Source: Fodinibius roseus (GTDB taxonomy: Bacteria > Bacteroidota > Rhodothermia > Balneolales > Balneolaceae). From it: a stretch of 54,754 nucleotides of DNA. A program made the position numbers and the translations under genes. Below are positions 1-8,479 of the stretch, one piece after another (position 1 is the first letter of the stretch; each line of letters opens with the position of its first letter). The stretch covers positions 1 to 54,754 of the forward strand of contig NZ_FQUS01000028.1 of assembly GCF_900129315.1 (NCBI RefSeq). The letters run 5' to 3'. The notes under the pieces were generated by a model. The model ran no database searches, had not been told where the DNA came from, and saw only the letters and a program-made list of their open reading frames with translations.

Positions 1-85
1 TGGTTATGATTTTAAGCGATCAATCAAAACCTAGCCATGGCCTTTCTTTTTTTCCAATTCCTTACCTACTTTTACAGAAACTAAT

Positions 86-1054
86 TTACACAGCGAAACG
101 GTCAGCTATTGATCCTTTTCCAACATTCGGGTCATGATTTTTATTAAATAGATACCTAAGAGCTATATCTATTTTAGATTTATTTAAATTATTTTCACCT
201 TTAGTAAATTTGAGATCAAGTTCTCCAGGAACCCCATCAAAATTAGGAAAATCCTTTAGTATTCTATTTTCTATATCTTGATGAGTTGGATTTTCCATTT
301 TCCCTATATCTCTTGCTAAAGGCCATAACCACTCCTCGGCTACACTCAGCTTTTCATTGTTAGATTCAGCCTTCCTTCTCTCTTTCTTCTTTTCTTCATC
401 AGAAAGTTCTAAATAGTTCACTTCATCATACTCTATGTCATCAAGGACTAGTAAGCGATTATTACACCTTTTAAAATATTTAACTACCCATAGACGACAA
501 CCTATATCTTTGTACTCTTTGAAAAGTGAAAAGAGCTTTTTAAGATCATTTGCTTGTCTAAATGTAGTATCCTTTTCCTTATACCATGTAACGTAATCAT
601 CGGATGATTCAACATATTTAAGTCCGTAAATAAAGATTAATATTAGAAGCTCCTCGAATCTTTCTCGTAATTTTGCCCCTATAGAGCTAGGTCTATTTTT
701 AACTGCTACTTTTATTTCATCAACTCTTTCACAAATCGTATACCCAATATCTTTTAATCTATATGCACTATAAAACGACTTCGGATTATTATATTTCTTG
801 ATAACTTTAATAATTCCAGGGTGATACATATCTGCATATATAGTCTCACCACCATAAGATTCAAACTCAGCCTTGAAGGATTTAAGTTTTTGAGATAAAA
901 TCTTATCAAAAGAAATTTTCTCTTCTTTAAAACTTGATTCTAATTCAGATAGATAGGCATTTGTTTGCGGAATGCTGTCAATTTCACTAACAATTTTATC
1001 AAACTGTTCCAAATACTTGGATACCCTATTGCTCTCATAAATATCAATAAACAT
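86..1054 (-). CDS. Hypothetical protein of an integrative element
   Basis: A 322-residue protein that I do not recognise. It is soluble-looking, rich in Lys, Glu and Asp, with no signal peptide and one hydrophobic stretch near residues 130-145 that is too short and mixed for a confident membrane helix. A highly charged Lys/Arg/Glu run lies near residues 215-230. The start codon is 2 bases after the stop of the upstream integrase on the same strand, so the two are almost certainly co-transcribed and the protein belongs to the element. The coding strand is AT-rich compared with the housekeeping genes further right, which suits acquired DNA. It could be an element maintenance or defence protein, but nothing in the sequence shows which. 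Confidence 0.7.
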   Translation of the reverse strand: MFIDIYESNRVSKYLEQFDKIVSEIDSIPQTNAYLSELESSFKEEKISFDKILSQKLKSFKAEFESYGGETIYADMYHPGIIKVIKKYNNPKSFYSAYRLKDIGYTICERVDEIKVAVKNRPSSIGAKLRERFEELLILIFIYGLKYVESSDDYVTWYKEKDTTFRQANDLKKLFSLFKEYKDIGCRLWVVKYFKRCNNRLLVLDDIEYDEVNYLELSDEEKKKERRKAESNNEKLSVAEEWLWPLARDIGKMENPTHQDIENRILKDFPNFDGVPGELDLKFTKGENNLNKSKIDIALRYLFNKNHDPNVGKGSIADRFAV

Positions 1055-1056
1055 AC

Positions 1057-2244
1057 TTAGTTATCTTGTTCACTAATTATTTTTTTTAAGTGACTAGCCC
1101 ATTGTTGAAGCGCCTCTCTTTTCTCATCTAAGTAAGAATGGCGGTCATAAATAGCCGTTATCTGTGTATCCCCAGATAGACCTTTATGGTTTAAGATTTT
1201 GCCAAGCACTGTTCTATCTACTTTTAACTTTGCCATATGGGTTGCGGCGGTTCTCCTAAGGTCATGTATCCTAAAATCTTTTACTTTTGATTTCTTGCGT
1301 ATTCTTTTAACAGCCCTTCGAAACCATTGTATCGGATCATCATCCATCCTGGGAGATTTGAACACATAACTACTTCTACCTGTAAGTGGACGTATTTTTT
1401 CTATTATTTCATTCGCACAATTTGATAATGGTATATCATGAGTACGCTTAGACTTAGACTCTGACGCAGGTATTGTCCAGATACCATCATTTATATCTTC
1501 CCATTTCATTCTGCTTGTTTCCCCTTTTCGCTGTCCACAGAGTAAAAGTATTTTAAATAAAGATCTTATTGGTTCATCTTCATTATTGAACGCTTTCCAT
1601 AATTTCTTTAATTCTTTTTTATTATAGAACCGCTCTCGTTTATTTCTTCCAGAATCATAGGTTGAAATATTTTGAACTGGATTCTGATTTACTAATCCCC
1701 TCTCTATACCAAATGAATAAATCTTAGAAAGTCTGGCTCGTATCCGATTTGCCATTGTTGGAGATTCATCCTCATAGGCCTTTTGGTCTAGCAAGTTTCT
1801 GATTCTATCCTTGGTAATTTCATCAATACCATACTTACCTAAGACCGGGATTAATTCTTTATCAATAATTCTCTCATATTCATAACTTGTACTTTCTCTT
1901 AGCGTGGGTAAGTGTTTGTCTTTAAATTCTTCAGTTAATTCTCTGAAGCTTTCAGAGTCTCCTCTTTCTCTCTTTTTAATTTTTTCAGCCTGTGGATCAT
2001 TACCTTGTGCCACTTCAATTCTAAGATCTTTGGATATCGACCGGGCATCAGCTAACCCTATTGTTGGAAATTTTCCGATTGTATATCGTTTTCCTTTGGC
2101 CCCATAACGAAAGCAAAATGATTTATAACCGGTTGGGGTAATTCTCAAGACTAGACCCTTGACAAGTGTATCTGCATAGTCGGTACGTTTTTTGGGTTCA
2201 TCTAAATTAGTGATGAAAGAATGTGTTAGTTTTCTCTTTGGCAT
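1057..2244 (-). CDS. P4-type tyrosine recombinase (integrase)
   Basis: A 395-residue site-specific integrase. Residues 1-85 form the DUF4102-type arm-binding domain, with the typical LVLRITPTG and YTIGKFPTIGLADAR segments. Residues about 95-185 are the SAM-like core-binding domain and 205-385 the catalytic domain. Visible catalytic residues are Arg239 (GQRKGE), a Lys near 265, His327 and Arg330 (HDLRR), His353 (LNHKG) and the nucleophile Tyr366 or Tyr371 (IYDRHSY). Length is normal for the family and the gene looks intact. It reads away from a tRNA-Asp 3' fragment 170 bases upstream, which is the expected attachment site, and it is followed by an unknown gene in the same operon. Such integrases insert genomic islands into tRNA genes. 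Confidence 0.95.
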   Translation of the reverse strand: MPKRKLTHSFITNLDEPKKRTDYADTLVKGLVLRITPTGYKSFCFRYGAKGKRYTIGKFPTIGLADARSISKDLRIEVAQGNDPQAEKIKKRERGDSESFRELTEEFKDKHLPTLRESTSYEYERIIDKELIPVLGKYGIDEITKDRIRNLLDQKAYEDESPTMANRIRARLSKIYSFGIERGLVNQNPVQNISTYDSGRNKRERFYNKKELKKLWKAFNNEDEPIRSLFKILLLCGQRKGETSRMKWEDINDGIWTIPASESKSKRTHDIPLSNCANEIIEKIRPLTGRSSYVFKSPRMDDDPIQWFRRAVKRIRKKSKVKDFRIHDLRRTAATHMAKLKVDRTVLGKILNHKGLSGDTQITAIYDRHSYLDEKREALQQWASHLKKIISEQDN

Positions 2245-2276
2245 TACTTCCTCTTTACTTGATAATTATTTTGCCA

Positions 2277-2295
2277 GGGACAGCTTGGGGACAGC
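2277..2295 (+). repeat. Direct repeats beside the attachment site, possible integrase arm sites
   Basis: The octamer GGGACAGC occurs at 2277-2284 and again at 2288-2295, 11 bases apart, or about one helical turn. They lie between the integrase start codon and the tRNA-derived attachment core. Short direct repeats in this position are commonly arm-type binding sites for the integrase N-terminal domain; that role is inferred from position only. Confidence 0.45.
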
Positions 2296-2415
2296 CCATT
2301 TCTGTTATGGCATGGGGTTATAATGGCTATAATGTATGCCCTAAATGTATGATATACAAGGGATTAGAAAGTAATTTGTTACGTAATGCTATCTCCTGTT
2401 AAGGAAGTTTTTACT

Positions 2416-2462
2416 GACTGTCACGCAGGAGGTCGCGAGTTCGAATCTCGTCCGGATCGCTC
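2416..2462 (+). other. Attachment site: tRNA-Asp(GTC) 3' fragment
   Basis: From 2418 the sequence reads as the 3' part of a tRNA-Asp gene: anticodon loop CTGTCAC, the 3' side of the anticodon stem, variable loop, a T-arm with GCGAG/TTCGAAT/CTCGT, and the acceptor 3' strand. The bases to the left do not complete the anticodon stem and no D-arm or 5' acceptor strand is present, so this is not a functional tRNA. The break at the anticodon loop is the usual crossover position for P4-type integrases. The fragment is therefore the duplicated attachment core at one end of the element. The intact tRNA-Asp gene is expected to the left, outside the window. Confidence 0.85.
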
Positions 2463-2469
2463 AACGATA

Positions 2470-2503
2470 AGCCCTTAACTCATAAAGAGTTAGGGGCTTT
2501 TTT
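2470..2503 (+). terminator. Rho-independent terminator after the tRNA fragment
   Basis: The arms AGCCCTTAACTC and GAGTTAGGGGCT pair over 12 bases with one G-T wobble around a 5-base loop, followed by a run of six T. It directly follows the tRNA-Asp 3' end and was probably the original terminator of that tRNA gene, displaced by integration of the element. Confidence 0.85.
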
Positions 2504-2672
2504 GTTTTGTATAGTTGGCTCAATTTGTAGCCCTTCTTTTGGTCTGGTACAAGAATGGTACAAGGTTACTATTCACTCTATTCTTAAGCGATGCTCAAGT
2601 TTGGAGACAAACTCTTTTTGTATAAGCTTCAGTTGCTGTGCAGAAATAGATAGGATTAGATTAATACACTCA

Positions 2673-3050
2673 ATGAATTGTTTAATTGTTAAAAATCCTC
2701 TCGAATTTCCTAAAGGTAAAAGATTCCCTACGTTTGATTCACGAATACATAAAATGGAACCAATGGGATCCGAGAATTTAGAAAGATTTATTGAAGCATA
2801 TCAAAATATTGGGGCTTATTATCTGGTTCCCTCATTTGCTCCTGAAGGTTTTGATGGTTCACAACCTCCAAAGTTTGGATGGGAGTATTTTATTGGACTT
2901 AGAGGTTTATATATCAGAGAAGCCTATGAAATTGGACCTAATGATATTGATGCTACAGTTATAAGAGAAGGTGATGATCCAATTATACCCGAGGAACATA
3001 AAGATGATGCACCGATCCTGAACTTATTGGAGAATCGTAAAGAAGAATAA
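2673..3050 (+). CDS. Hypothetical protein, possibly a gene remnant
   Basis: An open frame runs from 2502 to 3050, but its first 55 codons overlap the terminator tail and have no protein-like character. From the ATG at 2673, or more conservatively the one at 2754, the product looks like a real acidic soluble protein. It has aromatic and Gly/Pro-rich segments (YYLVPSFAPEGFDG, PPKFGWEYFIGLRGLY) and a charged tail. No family is recognised and neither start has a clear ribosome binding site. It may be the C-terminal part of a longer gene cut when DNA was inserted at the tRNA site. Confidence 0.4.
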   Translation: MNCLIVKNPLEFPKGKRFPTFDSRIHKMEPMGSENLERFIEAYQNIGAYYLVPSFAPEGFDGSQPPKFGWEYFIGLRGLYIREAYEIGPNDIDATVIREGDDPIIPEEHKDDAPILNLLENRKEE

Positions 3051-3166
3051 TTTGTAGTGATTACTTAAAATGGCTTTAGAAGAACAGAAAACGAGCTTAC
3101 GCAAGATGAAGCTTTATAGGGTAGAAAGCTTGCAAACGATTAAAGTGTACATATTCTTCAACCTTA

Positions 3167-4147
3167 CTATCCAAGCTTCCAGTCTATAGCTTTAAGACGC
3201 TGGGCAACCCTTTTAATATCACTCAGTACAGCGTCATCATCCGGAAGGCCTCCAATAACCAATTTTTTAAAAGTGCTGTTATACACAGACTTGATCTTAT
3301 CCCAGGTTTCCTCGGGTTTGTCAAAAAGCAGGGCTGATGCGGGATGCTCATACAACCAATCGTACTTGTTGCCGTAACTTTTGATATCATCAGCTCCGAC
3401 TTTAACCAACATCCTATCGAGCTTTTTGCTTTCAAAGAAACTTTGAATTGAAGGTTTCTTCAGCAACATGTGAATGTCATAGGTGTGCCGGACTTTATTT
3501 CCGAGATCCTCATACGGGTTTTCGGCATGTGAAAACCGGACCAAAGACATTATTTTCTCGCAAAAGGTCCGTTCTATAGTTAGTACTTTCAAGGGGAAGG
3601 GAGCTAATCCATATTTTTCAACGAGATCTTCCTGACCTCTCGCTTTCATCATGTCGGCAATAAACGAGTGAACCTCTACTTCTTCATGAGGTTCAAAATG
3701 TCCCAGCCTTGAAACCTCAACAATGATTTTATCCCGAACCTGGCCATAGGGTTGGTCATATTCATGTTTTGCATACTCGTAGGCTACCTTTCTATTTTTT
3801 CCACGCTTCATAGTAATCCCGGGTAATTCTACTTCCTCCAAATCAGTATCGTCAACCACTTTGCTGACATTCCGGACCCTTTTGTCCATTTGGTTGTTAG
3901 ATAGCCCGGGATCTTCTAACACTACTAGATCTAAATCCTCCGAAAACCGGTTGATCGCCTGGTAACATTTGGAGAGCGAGGTGCCTCCCTTAAATACGGC
4001 AACGTCTTTCATATCGGAATGAAAGATCGCATGAAGGGCATAGGTTACCCAGTAGTCTTTCTCGATGTAGATTTCCCGAATATTCTTATAATCGGCCGTA
4101 GCCCTTATGGCATCCCGAAAGATTTCGGCATCTTCGTGTAGGTTCAT
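3167..4147 (-). CDS. AbiEii-type nucleotidyltransferase toxin
   Basis: A 326-residue protein of the AbiEii/AbiGii family, the toxin half of type IV-like AbiE toxin-antitoxin and abortive-infection systems. The nucleotidyltransferase signature is clear: FKGGTSLSK at residues 52-60, then SEDLDL at 69-74, giving the GS(x)nDxD arrangement with Asp71 and Asp73 as probable metal ligands. Members of the family transfer nucleotides to tRNA or other targets. The start codon directly abuts the stop codon of the upstream antitoxin-like gene, so the pair is translationally coupled. The gene is full length with no sign of decay. Its place in an accessory patch beside an integrative-element boundary suits a defence or maintenance role. 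Confidence 0.88.
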   Translation of the reverse strand: MNLHEDAEIFRDAIRATADYKNIREIYIEKDYWVTYALHAIFHSDMKDVAVFKGGTSLSKCYQAINRFSEDLDLVVLEDPGLSNNQMDKRVRNVSKVVDDTDLEEVELPGITMKRGKNRKVAYEYAKHEYDQPYGQVRDKIIVEVSRLGHFEPHEEVEVHSFIADMMKARGQEDLVEKYGLAPFPLKVLTIERTFCEKIMSLVRFSHAENPYEDLGNKVRHTYDIHMLLKKPSIQSFFESKKLDRMLVKVGADDIKSYGNKYDWLYEHPASALLFDKPEETWDKIKSVYNSTFKKLVIGGLPDDDAVLSDIKRVAQRLKAIDWKLG

Positions 4148-4873
4148 CTAAACAATATTCCAGTTTTGGGCTGTGGACAGGCTACTGCCAAGACTACCGA
4201 ATTTGTAACTCGACAGTGGATTCAGGCTATTTTTCAATTTGGGAAAAGCGCTGCTAAATTCCTGATCGGTAAGCAGGGCTCCCAGCAGCGCACGTACCCG
4301 GGGAGGATATTGCAGGGCGTAGGTAATCAGCTTATTTCTGTCGGTAGTACTCAAATCATGTATGCGCTCTTGCAGTTGCCCGATAGCATTATCGATATCC
4401 AGATCCGGGATTTTCTTGAAATCCTTTATGGCATCCAGGATCTCCAGGAAAAGGATGTTCTCGGTATTGGGATCCACGTAGCTCTTGACCGATTTTATGT
4501 TCAGGTTATCAATCTCGGTATTGATCCTTTTCTTATTGCAGGCCAGCGTAATGTTTTTGGGGACCTGCGTTGTAAGCCCCATCCGATTGTACAAAGACAA
4601 GCCGGTGATGTAAGCGATGCGATTGTCACCTTCGTACATATAGGGTTTGAGCAGCTGTTTTTCATTAGGCTTTAAATCGCCAAATAATGACTTTTTGGGC
4701 TTGTAAAACAGGCCTTTGGAAATCCTTTTTACGACACCCTTGGATATCAATCGCTCGATGGCCTTGGTAGCAGCCCCGTATTCGCTGTTATCTATACCGA
4801 GCTGGTCATATTTAAATGTCGTTCCTTCGTCAAAGGAAGAAACTTTCTCTTTTATTCTTTTTGCAGTACTCAT
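4148..4873 (-). CDS. DUF6088 / AbiEi-like antitoxin regulator
   Basis: A 241-residue protein upstream of and contiguous with the AbiEii-type toxin. The N-terminal 60 residues look like a winged-helix domain (repeated Ile/Leu pattern, KAIERLISKGVVKRISKGLFY). A central segment around residues 85-140 (YITGLSLYNRMGLTTQVP, then ITLAC) is typical of the AbiEi/DUF6088 family. Such proteins neutralise the cognate toxin and usually repress their own promoter. Its TAG stop is at 4148-4150 and the toxin ATG at 4145-4147, leaving no gap. About 120 bases of AT-rich DNA upstream (4874-4996) would hold the promoter and operator, though no clear repeat stands out there. Confidence 0.82.
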   Translation of the reverse strand: MSTAKRIKEKVSSFDEGTTFKYDQLGIDNSEYGAATKAIERLISKGVVKRISKGLFYKPKKSLFGDLKPNEKQLLKPYMYEGDNRIAYITGLSLYNRMGLTTQVPKNITLACNKKRINTEIDNLNIKSVKSYVDPNTENILFLEILDAIKDFKKIPDLDIDNAIGQLQERIHDLSTTDRNKLITYALQYPPRVRALLGALLTDQEFSSAFPKLKNSLNPLSSYKFGSLGSSLSTAQNWNIV

Positions 4874-4993
4874 AATGCTACGTGTTATGCTAATGGCCTT
4901 TCAACAGCTTGTATCAATATAGCATTTAATCGTTAAATATGTCAAGTTTTTTACGTTATTTACTCGACATAATAAGAGATCTTAATAATACTA

Positions 4994-5320
4994 TTAAGTG
5001 ACTTCCAGGCCAATTTGCCCGCGTGTCTGGCGCACCTGGAGTTTCCGGCCGGTCACCGCCGGTATATCCGCACGACAAACCTGATCGAACGGGCCTTTGT
5101 TGAGCAGAAACGCCGCACGAAAGTCATTCCCGCGCATGTAAACGAAAAGGGAGCTATGAAACTGGTCTACAGGAGTCTGATCCGAGCCGCTCGAGACTGG
5201 CAACGTGTAAGTATGGACCCTCTGGAACTGAGTCAGCTAAAACACCTGCGGAAGACCATGATTCCCGAAGAAGGTATTACCACAGAAAACAATAACATCT
5301 CATACCAACTGGCCGCATGA
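4994..5320 (+). pseudogene. IS256-family transposase C-terminal remnant
   Basis: About 105 codons match the C-terminal end of mutator-type (IS256 family) transposases: HRRYIRTTNLIERAF, then KRRTKVIP and a tail with LIRAARDWQRV. The catalytic DDE residues lie upstream in the full-length protein and are missing here; the fragment begins abruptly near 4997 and has no proper start. It differs from the IS256-type gene at the right edge of the window only in the part that survives, so the two cannot be compared. It abuts a truncated Fic gene on the opposite strand, which it may have disrupted. Confidence 0.8.
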
Positions 5321-5344
5321 ACTTCTCACGTTTTTACACACTAA

Positions 5345-5713
5345 TTGAGACTTGACCGGATATAGGCCCGGGAAGTAATACCCAACCACTTTCGGAGGAA
5401 TACTAAACCTTACCGGGCTTCTATGACTTTCGGATGTAACGAGTTCTTCATCTTCCAGAGCACTCAACACTCTTCGGGCTGAACGCTCAGAAAGCCCCGT
5501 CACTCTTTTGGCATCTCCACGGGAAACTTCACCACGCAACATGACTTCAGTCAAGATATACTTAGACTCTTCTTTCAACTCTTTTTCACCGGTTAGTATG
5601 CCTTGAGCTCTCAAGTCAATATATCCATGTATACGTTGTGAAAGGTTATCCAAATCAAACAATCCGCTGTGGTCTTGGCTGGGTTTTGCAAAGGGTTCAT
5701 ATAGTATGTACAA
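5345..5713 (-). pseudogene. Fic-family protein, C-terminal fragment
   Basis: The reading frame encodes the winged-helix C-terminal region of a Fic-domain protein: IHGYIDLRAQGILTGEK, a helix-turn-helix segment around VTGLSERSARRVLSALEDEELV, and the characteristic end KVVGYYFPGLYP. The N-terminal Fic domain with its HPFxxGNGR motif is absent both here and in the upstream 250 bases. After the LYP end the frame reads on into the IS256 remnant, adding about 15 unrelated residues. It is therefore a relic truncated at its 5' end. Intact Fic proteins AMPylate target proteins. Confidence 0.75.
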
Positions 5714-5985
5714 TACATCTTAAACACACAATCACACAAATCGTGAAATAATCATGGATAGATCCGTAAAGACCCCCTGTCATCCTCAATGAGACCGAAA
5801 TCCAGTCTCTTATGGGCAAAGCGAATCCCCTGCAATGCTACCGGCCATCGCCACACCGTCATGATTCCGTTCATGCTGAACCTGCGCTTTCGATGGCTAA
5901 AGTCGTGAACCGCCGGTGGAGTGCCGTTACCTTTATTTCGGCTTGAACGCTAAAAATCAGTAATTGGTAACCCGGTGACGACATA

Positions 5986-6759
5986 ATGAAAAAATTACTT
6001 CAAATAACAAATGGTAGTGTCTTCATAGCGGTAATAGTGATAAATTATCTCTCCACAACCGGTGCGTTCAATGGAAACACGGTAGGCGGCGTTTCTGGGC
6101 AGTATCATAATTACTTTACGCCCGCCGGTTACGCTTTCACAATCTGGAGCCTGATTTATCTCGGACTGGGGGCGTTTGTTATTTACCAGGCGCGCAGCCT
6201 TTTTAACCAAAAAGCGAGCGATGAAATTGTATTTCAAGTCGGTTGGTGGTTTGTTATTTCCTGCTTTGCAAATATCTTTTGGATTGTAACCTGGGTGTAT
6301 GATTTCACCGGTCTTTCTGTCCTTATCATGGCTCTGCTCCTTTTTTCACTGATCAGGATTATCGTGCGGACCAATATGGAGATGGAAGATGCACCGCTTC
6401 ATAAAATAGCTTTCGTCTGGTGGCCATTTTCAGCCTATTCCGGGTGGATTACCGTAGCTTTTATTGCTAACACCGCTGCCTACTTAACTAAAATAGAATG
6501 GCGGGGCTTTGGAATCTCACCAGTTAGCTGGACGGTAATTATGATTTTTGCAGCGGGGGTGATATATATGACCATGACCTGGACCCGGAATATGCGTGAA
6601 TTCGCCCTGGTCGGGGTCTGGGGATTGGTAGCTATAGCTGTTGCCAATTGGGGAGAAGTGCCTGTCATCGCTAATACAGCCCTTGCCGTTGCTGCCATAC
6701 TCTTTATCAGCAGTGGAATTCACGGGTTTATAAACCGAAAAAGCTTTCCGCCGGCATGA
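5986..6759 (+). CDS. TspO/MBR-like tryptophan-rich membrane protein
   Basis: A 257-residue integral membrane protein with about seven hydrophobic segments. The stretch FTPAGYAFTIWSLIYLGLG near residues 43-62, a second aromatic block (WWFVISCFANIFWIVTWVY) and the WPFSAYSGWITVAFIAN segment match the long form of TspO/MBR-family tryptophan-rich sensory proteins found in many bacteria. Family members bind porphyrins or other hydrophobic ligands; the ligand here is unknown. It stands alone, with no partner gene on the same strand within 250 bases. The ATG at 5986 is followed by a normal Lys-rich N-terminus and first helix. Confidence 0.8.
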   Translation: MKKLLQITNGSVFIAVIVINYLSTTGAFNGNTVGGVSGQYHNYFTPAGYAFTIWSLIYLGLGAFVIYQARSLFNQKASDEIVFQVGWWFVISCFANIFWIVTWVYDFTGLSVLIMALLLFSLIRIIVRTNMEMEDAPLHKIAFVWWPFSAYSGWITVAFIANTAAYLTKIEWRGFGISPVSWTVIMIFAAGVIYMTMTWTRNMREFALVGVWGLVAIAVANWGEVPVIANTALAVAAILFISSGIHGFINRKSFPPA

Positions 6760-7053
6760 GATTAAATCACGATGGGGTATGTAATTTGTTTTAGCTCAGG
6801 TGAATCAGAAACAGGAAGCGTTGCAAAACCTGTTTTATCATGCTGAACCCCAGGGCCGATTTTTCAAACGCTGATATCAGCTACTGTTCAGGTGTCTGGA
6901 GTTTAATCAGATTAAAATTCCCAAAGACCTGAACTGGATATAATAGAGGTCATATCTACAGATTCGTTCATTATAGGTATACAAAACCCGCCTTTTTCAC
7001 TGAGCAGACTGATTAATATTGGTATTGATTGAAAATAAAATACAACCGGTTAA

Positions 7054-7401
7054 ATGAGCATACATATTGTTCTACACATTTTGGTTCCTGTCATAGTGGC
7101 CCATCTTTTCTATAAAGAACAATGGAGACAGGCGGTGTTGATTATGATTCTTACCATGCTGGTTGACCTTGATCACCTGTTAGCAAATCCCATTTATGAT
7201 CCGGGGCGGTGCTCAATTGGCTTCCATCCTCTTCATACTATTCCGGCCATTGGAATCTATATTTTGCTGTTTGCACTCCCTTTGATAACGGGATCAGGGA
7301 AAGGGAAGGATAAAACCCTTCCTGCGAAGAACATGCTGCATCTGATGGGCTTAGGCTTGTTGATACACATGGCACTTGATGGGATTGACTGCCTTTTTTA
7401 A
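7054..7401 (+). CDS. DUF6122 family membrane protein
   Basis: A 115-residue protein with three or four hydrophobic helices. Histidines and aspartates lie at helix ends (HIVLHILVP near residues 4-12, LVDLDHLLANP near 36-46, FHPLHTIP near 58-65, HMALDGIDC near 105-113). This pattern is typical of DUF6122 proteins of Bacteroidota-like bacteria and resembles membrane metal-dependent hydrolases such as YdjM/LexA-regulated proteins. The function is unknown; a metal site formed by the conserved His and Asp residues is my inference. The frame ends at 7401, and the following 220 bases hold no convincing gene. Confidence 0.75.
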   Translation: MSIHIVLHILVPVIVAHLFYKEQWRQAVLIMILTMLVDLDHLLANPIYDPGRCSIGFHPLHTIPAIGIYILLFALPLITGSGKGKDKTLPAKNMLHLMGLGLLIHMALDGIDCLF

Positions 7402-7624
7402 GGCTACCCTGGGAATAGGCACTTGGTGGATCTATACAAATTCATTTACGCAGGTTAGGAGATCATCCGCATACATTGATCGTGGCATGCCCAAAAAAAA
7501 GAAAAATTATCCGTCCGGGAGTTCAGGGATCGATCTTAAAGGTAGCCCTCAGGATTTTCAAAGAGTTACAATCTATTTGCTGTGAAACATACGAGAGCTA
7601 AAAAGATCGGGCGCAAAAACCGCT

Positions 7625-8473
7625 TTACGATGCTCGAAACATATCCTCGAGATAGTTGACAACGCTGTCTTCCATATTGGTTCCTATGACTTCGTGCGCA
7701 TGTTTCTTGAGCCGCTCATCCGCATTTTGTACCGCAATACACTGGTGTGCAATTTTAAACATCCTGATATCATTAATGTGGTCTCCAAAGACAACCAGAT
7801 CCTTATCCCGTTGGCCAAATTCATCTTGTAGCTGTTGGATGGCCCGATCTTTTGTCGCCCTGTAATCGTGAACAGTAAGCCAATGCCAGCCCCTGGAGTA
7901 GAAGTTCTCAAACAGGTGAACTTCTACCCGGTCCGGAAATTGATCAAGCAACTCTTGTTTTATTCGAAGCAACTTCTGTTCCCGGTCTATAAACGTAAAG
8001 CACGTTATATAATGGTCCCTGAGGTCCCGGATACTTTTCGTGCTTTGCAGCCGGTGATCATTATTAGCAAGGCGATCCTCATAATACCACTGCAGTCCGC
8101 CGTTGCTGATCTGATTGTAAAACAGGAAATCCGACCCGCCATAGTGAGAAGAGATGAAAACACCCACATCATGCTTCTCGACATATTCCCGAATTCGTTG
8201 TCTCACGTCCTGTTGAATCTCATTGATAACAATGTGCTCCTTGGTATTGTAATCTGAAATATAGGCGCCATTCAGGCAAATTACCGGGAGGGACAGCTGC
8301 AGGTCCCGGAGGATATCGGAAATCGTGTGAAGGCTCCGGGCCGTCGCTACGGTAAAATCCAGCCCGTTGTCGATTAATCGCTGCAATTTTGTCCGGCTAT
8401 GCTTGGATAATACCCCGTCGTTGTTAAGAAGTGTGCCGTCAAGATCAGAAACGACGAATTTTTTGTTCAGCAT
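7625..8473 (-). CDS. HAD superfamily (Cof-type, IIB) phosphatase
   Basis: A 282-residue hydrolase of the Cof/YbiV group. Motif I is SDLDGTLL with nucleophile Asp10 and general acid Asp12. Motif II is TVATARS near residue 42, and motif IV is VVFGDHINDIRMF near residue 228 (GDxxND). A type IIB cap lies between motifs II and III. The family removes phosphate from sugar phosphates, nucleotides or cofactors. It is the last gene of a five-gene minus-strand operon, 6 bases after the SDR gene, so it probably dephosphorylates an intermediate or product of that pathway. The N-terminus at 8473 gives the normal family length. Confidence 0.88.
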   Translation of the reverse strand: MLNKKFVVSDLDGTLLNNDGVLSKHSRTKLQRLIDNGLDFTVATARSLHTISDILRDLQLSLPVICLNGAYISDYNTKEHIVINEIQQDVRQRIREYVEKHDVGVFISSHYGGSDFLFYNQISNGGLQWYYEDRLANNDHRLQSTKSIRDLRDHYITCFTFIDREQKLLRIKQELLDQFPDRVEVHLFENFYSRGWHWLTVHDYRATKDRAIQQLQDEFGQRDKDLVVFGDHINDIRMFKIAHQCIAVQNADERLKKHAHEVIGTNMEDSVVNYLEDMFRAS

Positions 8474-8479
8474 CAGGAT

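Noticed and set aside
2416-2462. Complete tRNA-Asp gene
   Set aside because: Only the part from the anticodon loop onward is present; the 5' acceptor strand, D-arm and 5' side of the anticodon stem are missing.
2502-2672. N-terminal part of the open frame starting at 2502
   Set aside because: It overlaps the terminator tail and has no protein-like composition; a later start is more likely.
5744-5920. Minus-strand frame of about 58 codons upstream of the Fic fragment
   Set aside because: It has some protein character (RFAHKRLDFGLIEDDRG) but no recognised family and could be a transposon scrap; not enough to call.
7376-7585. Open frame overlapping the end of the DUF6122 gene
   Set aside because: It overlaps in another frame, and its product has no plausible domain or codon pattern.
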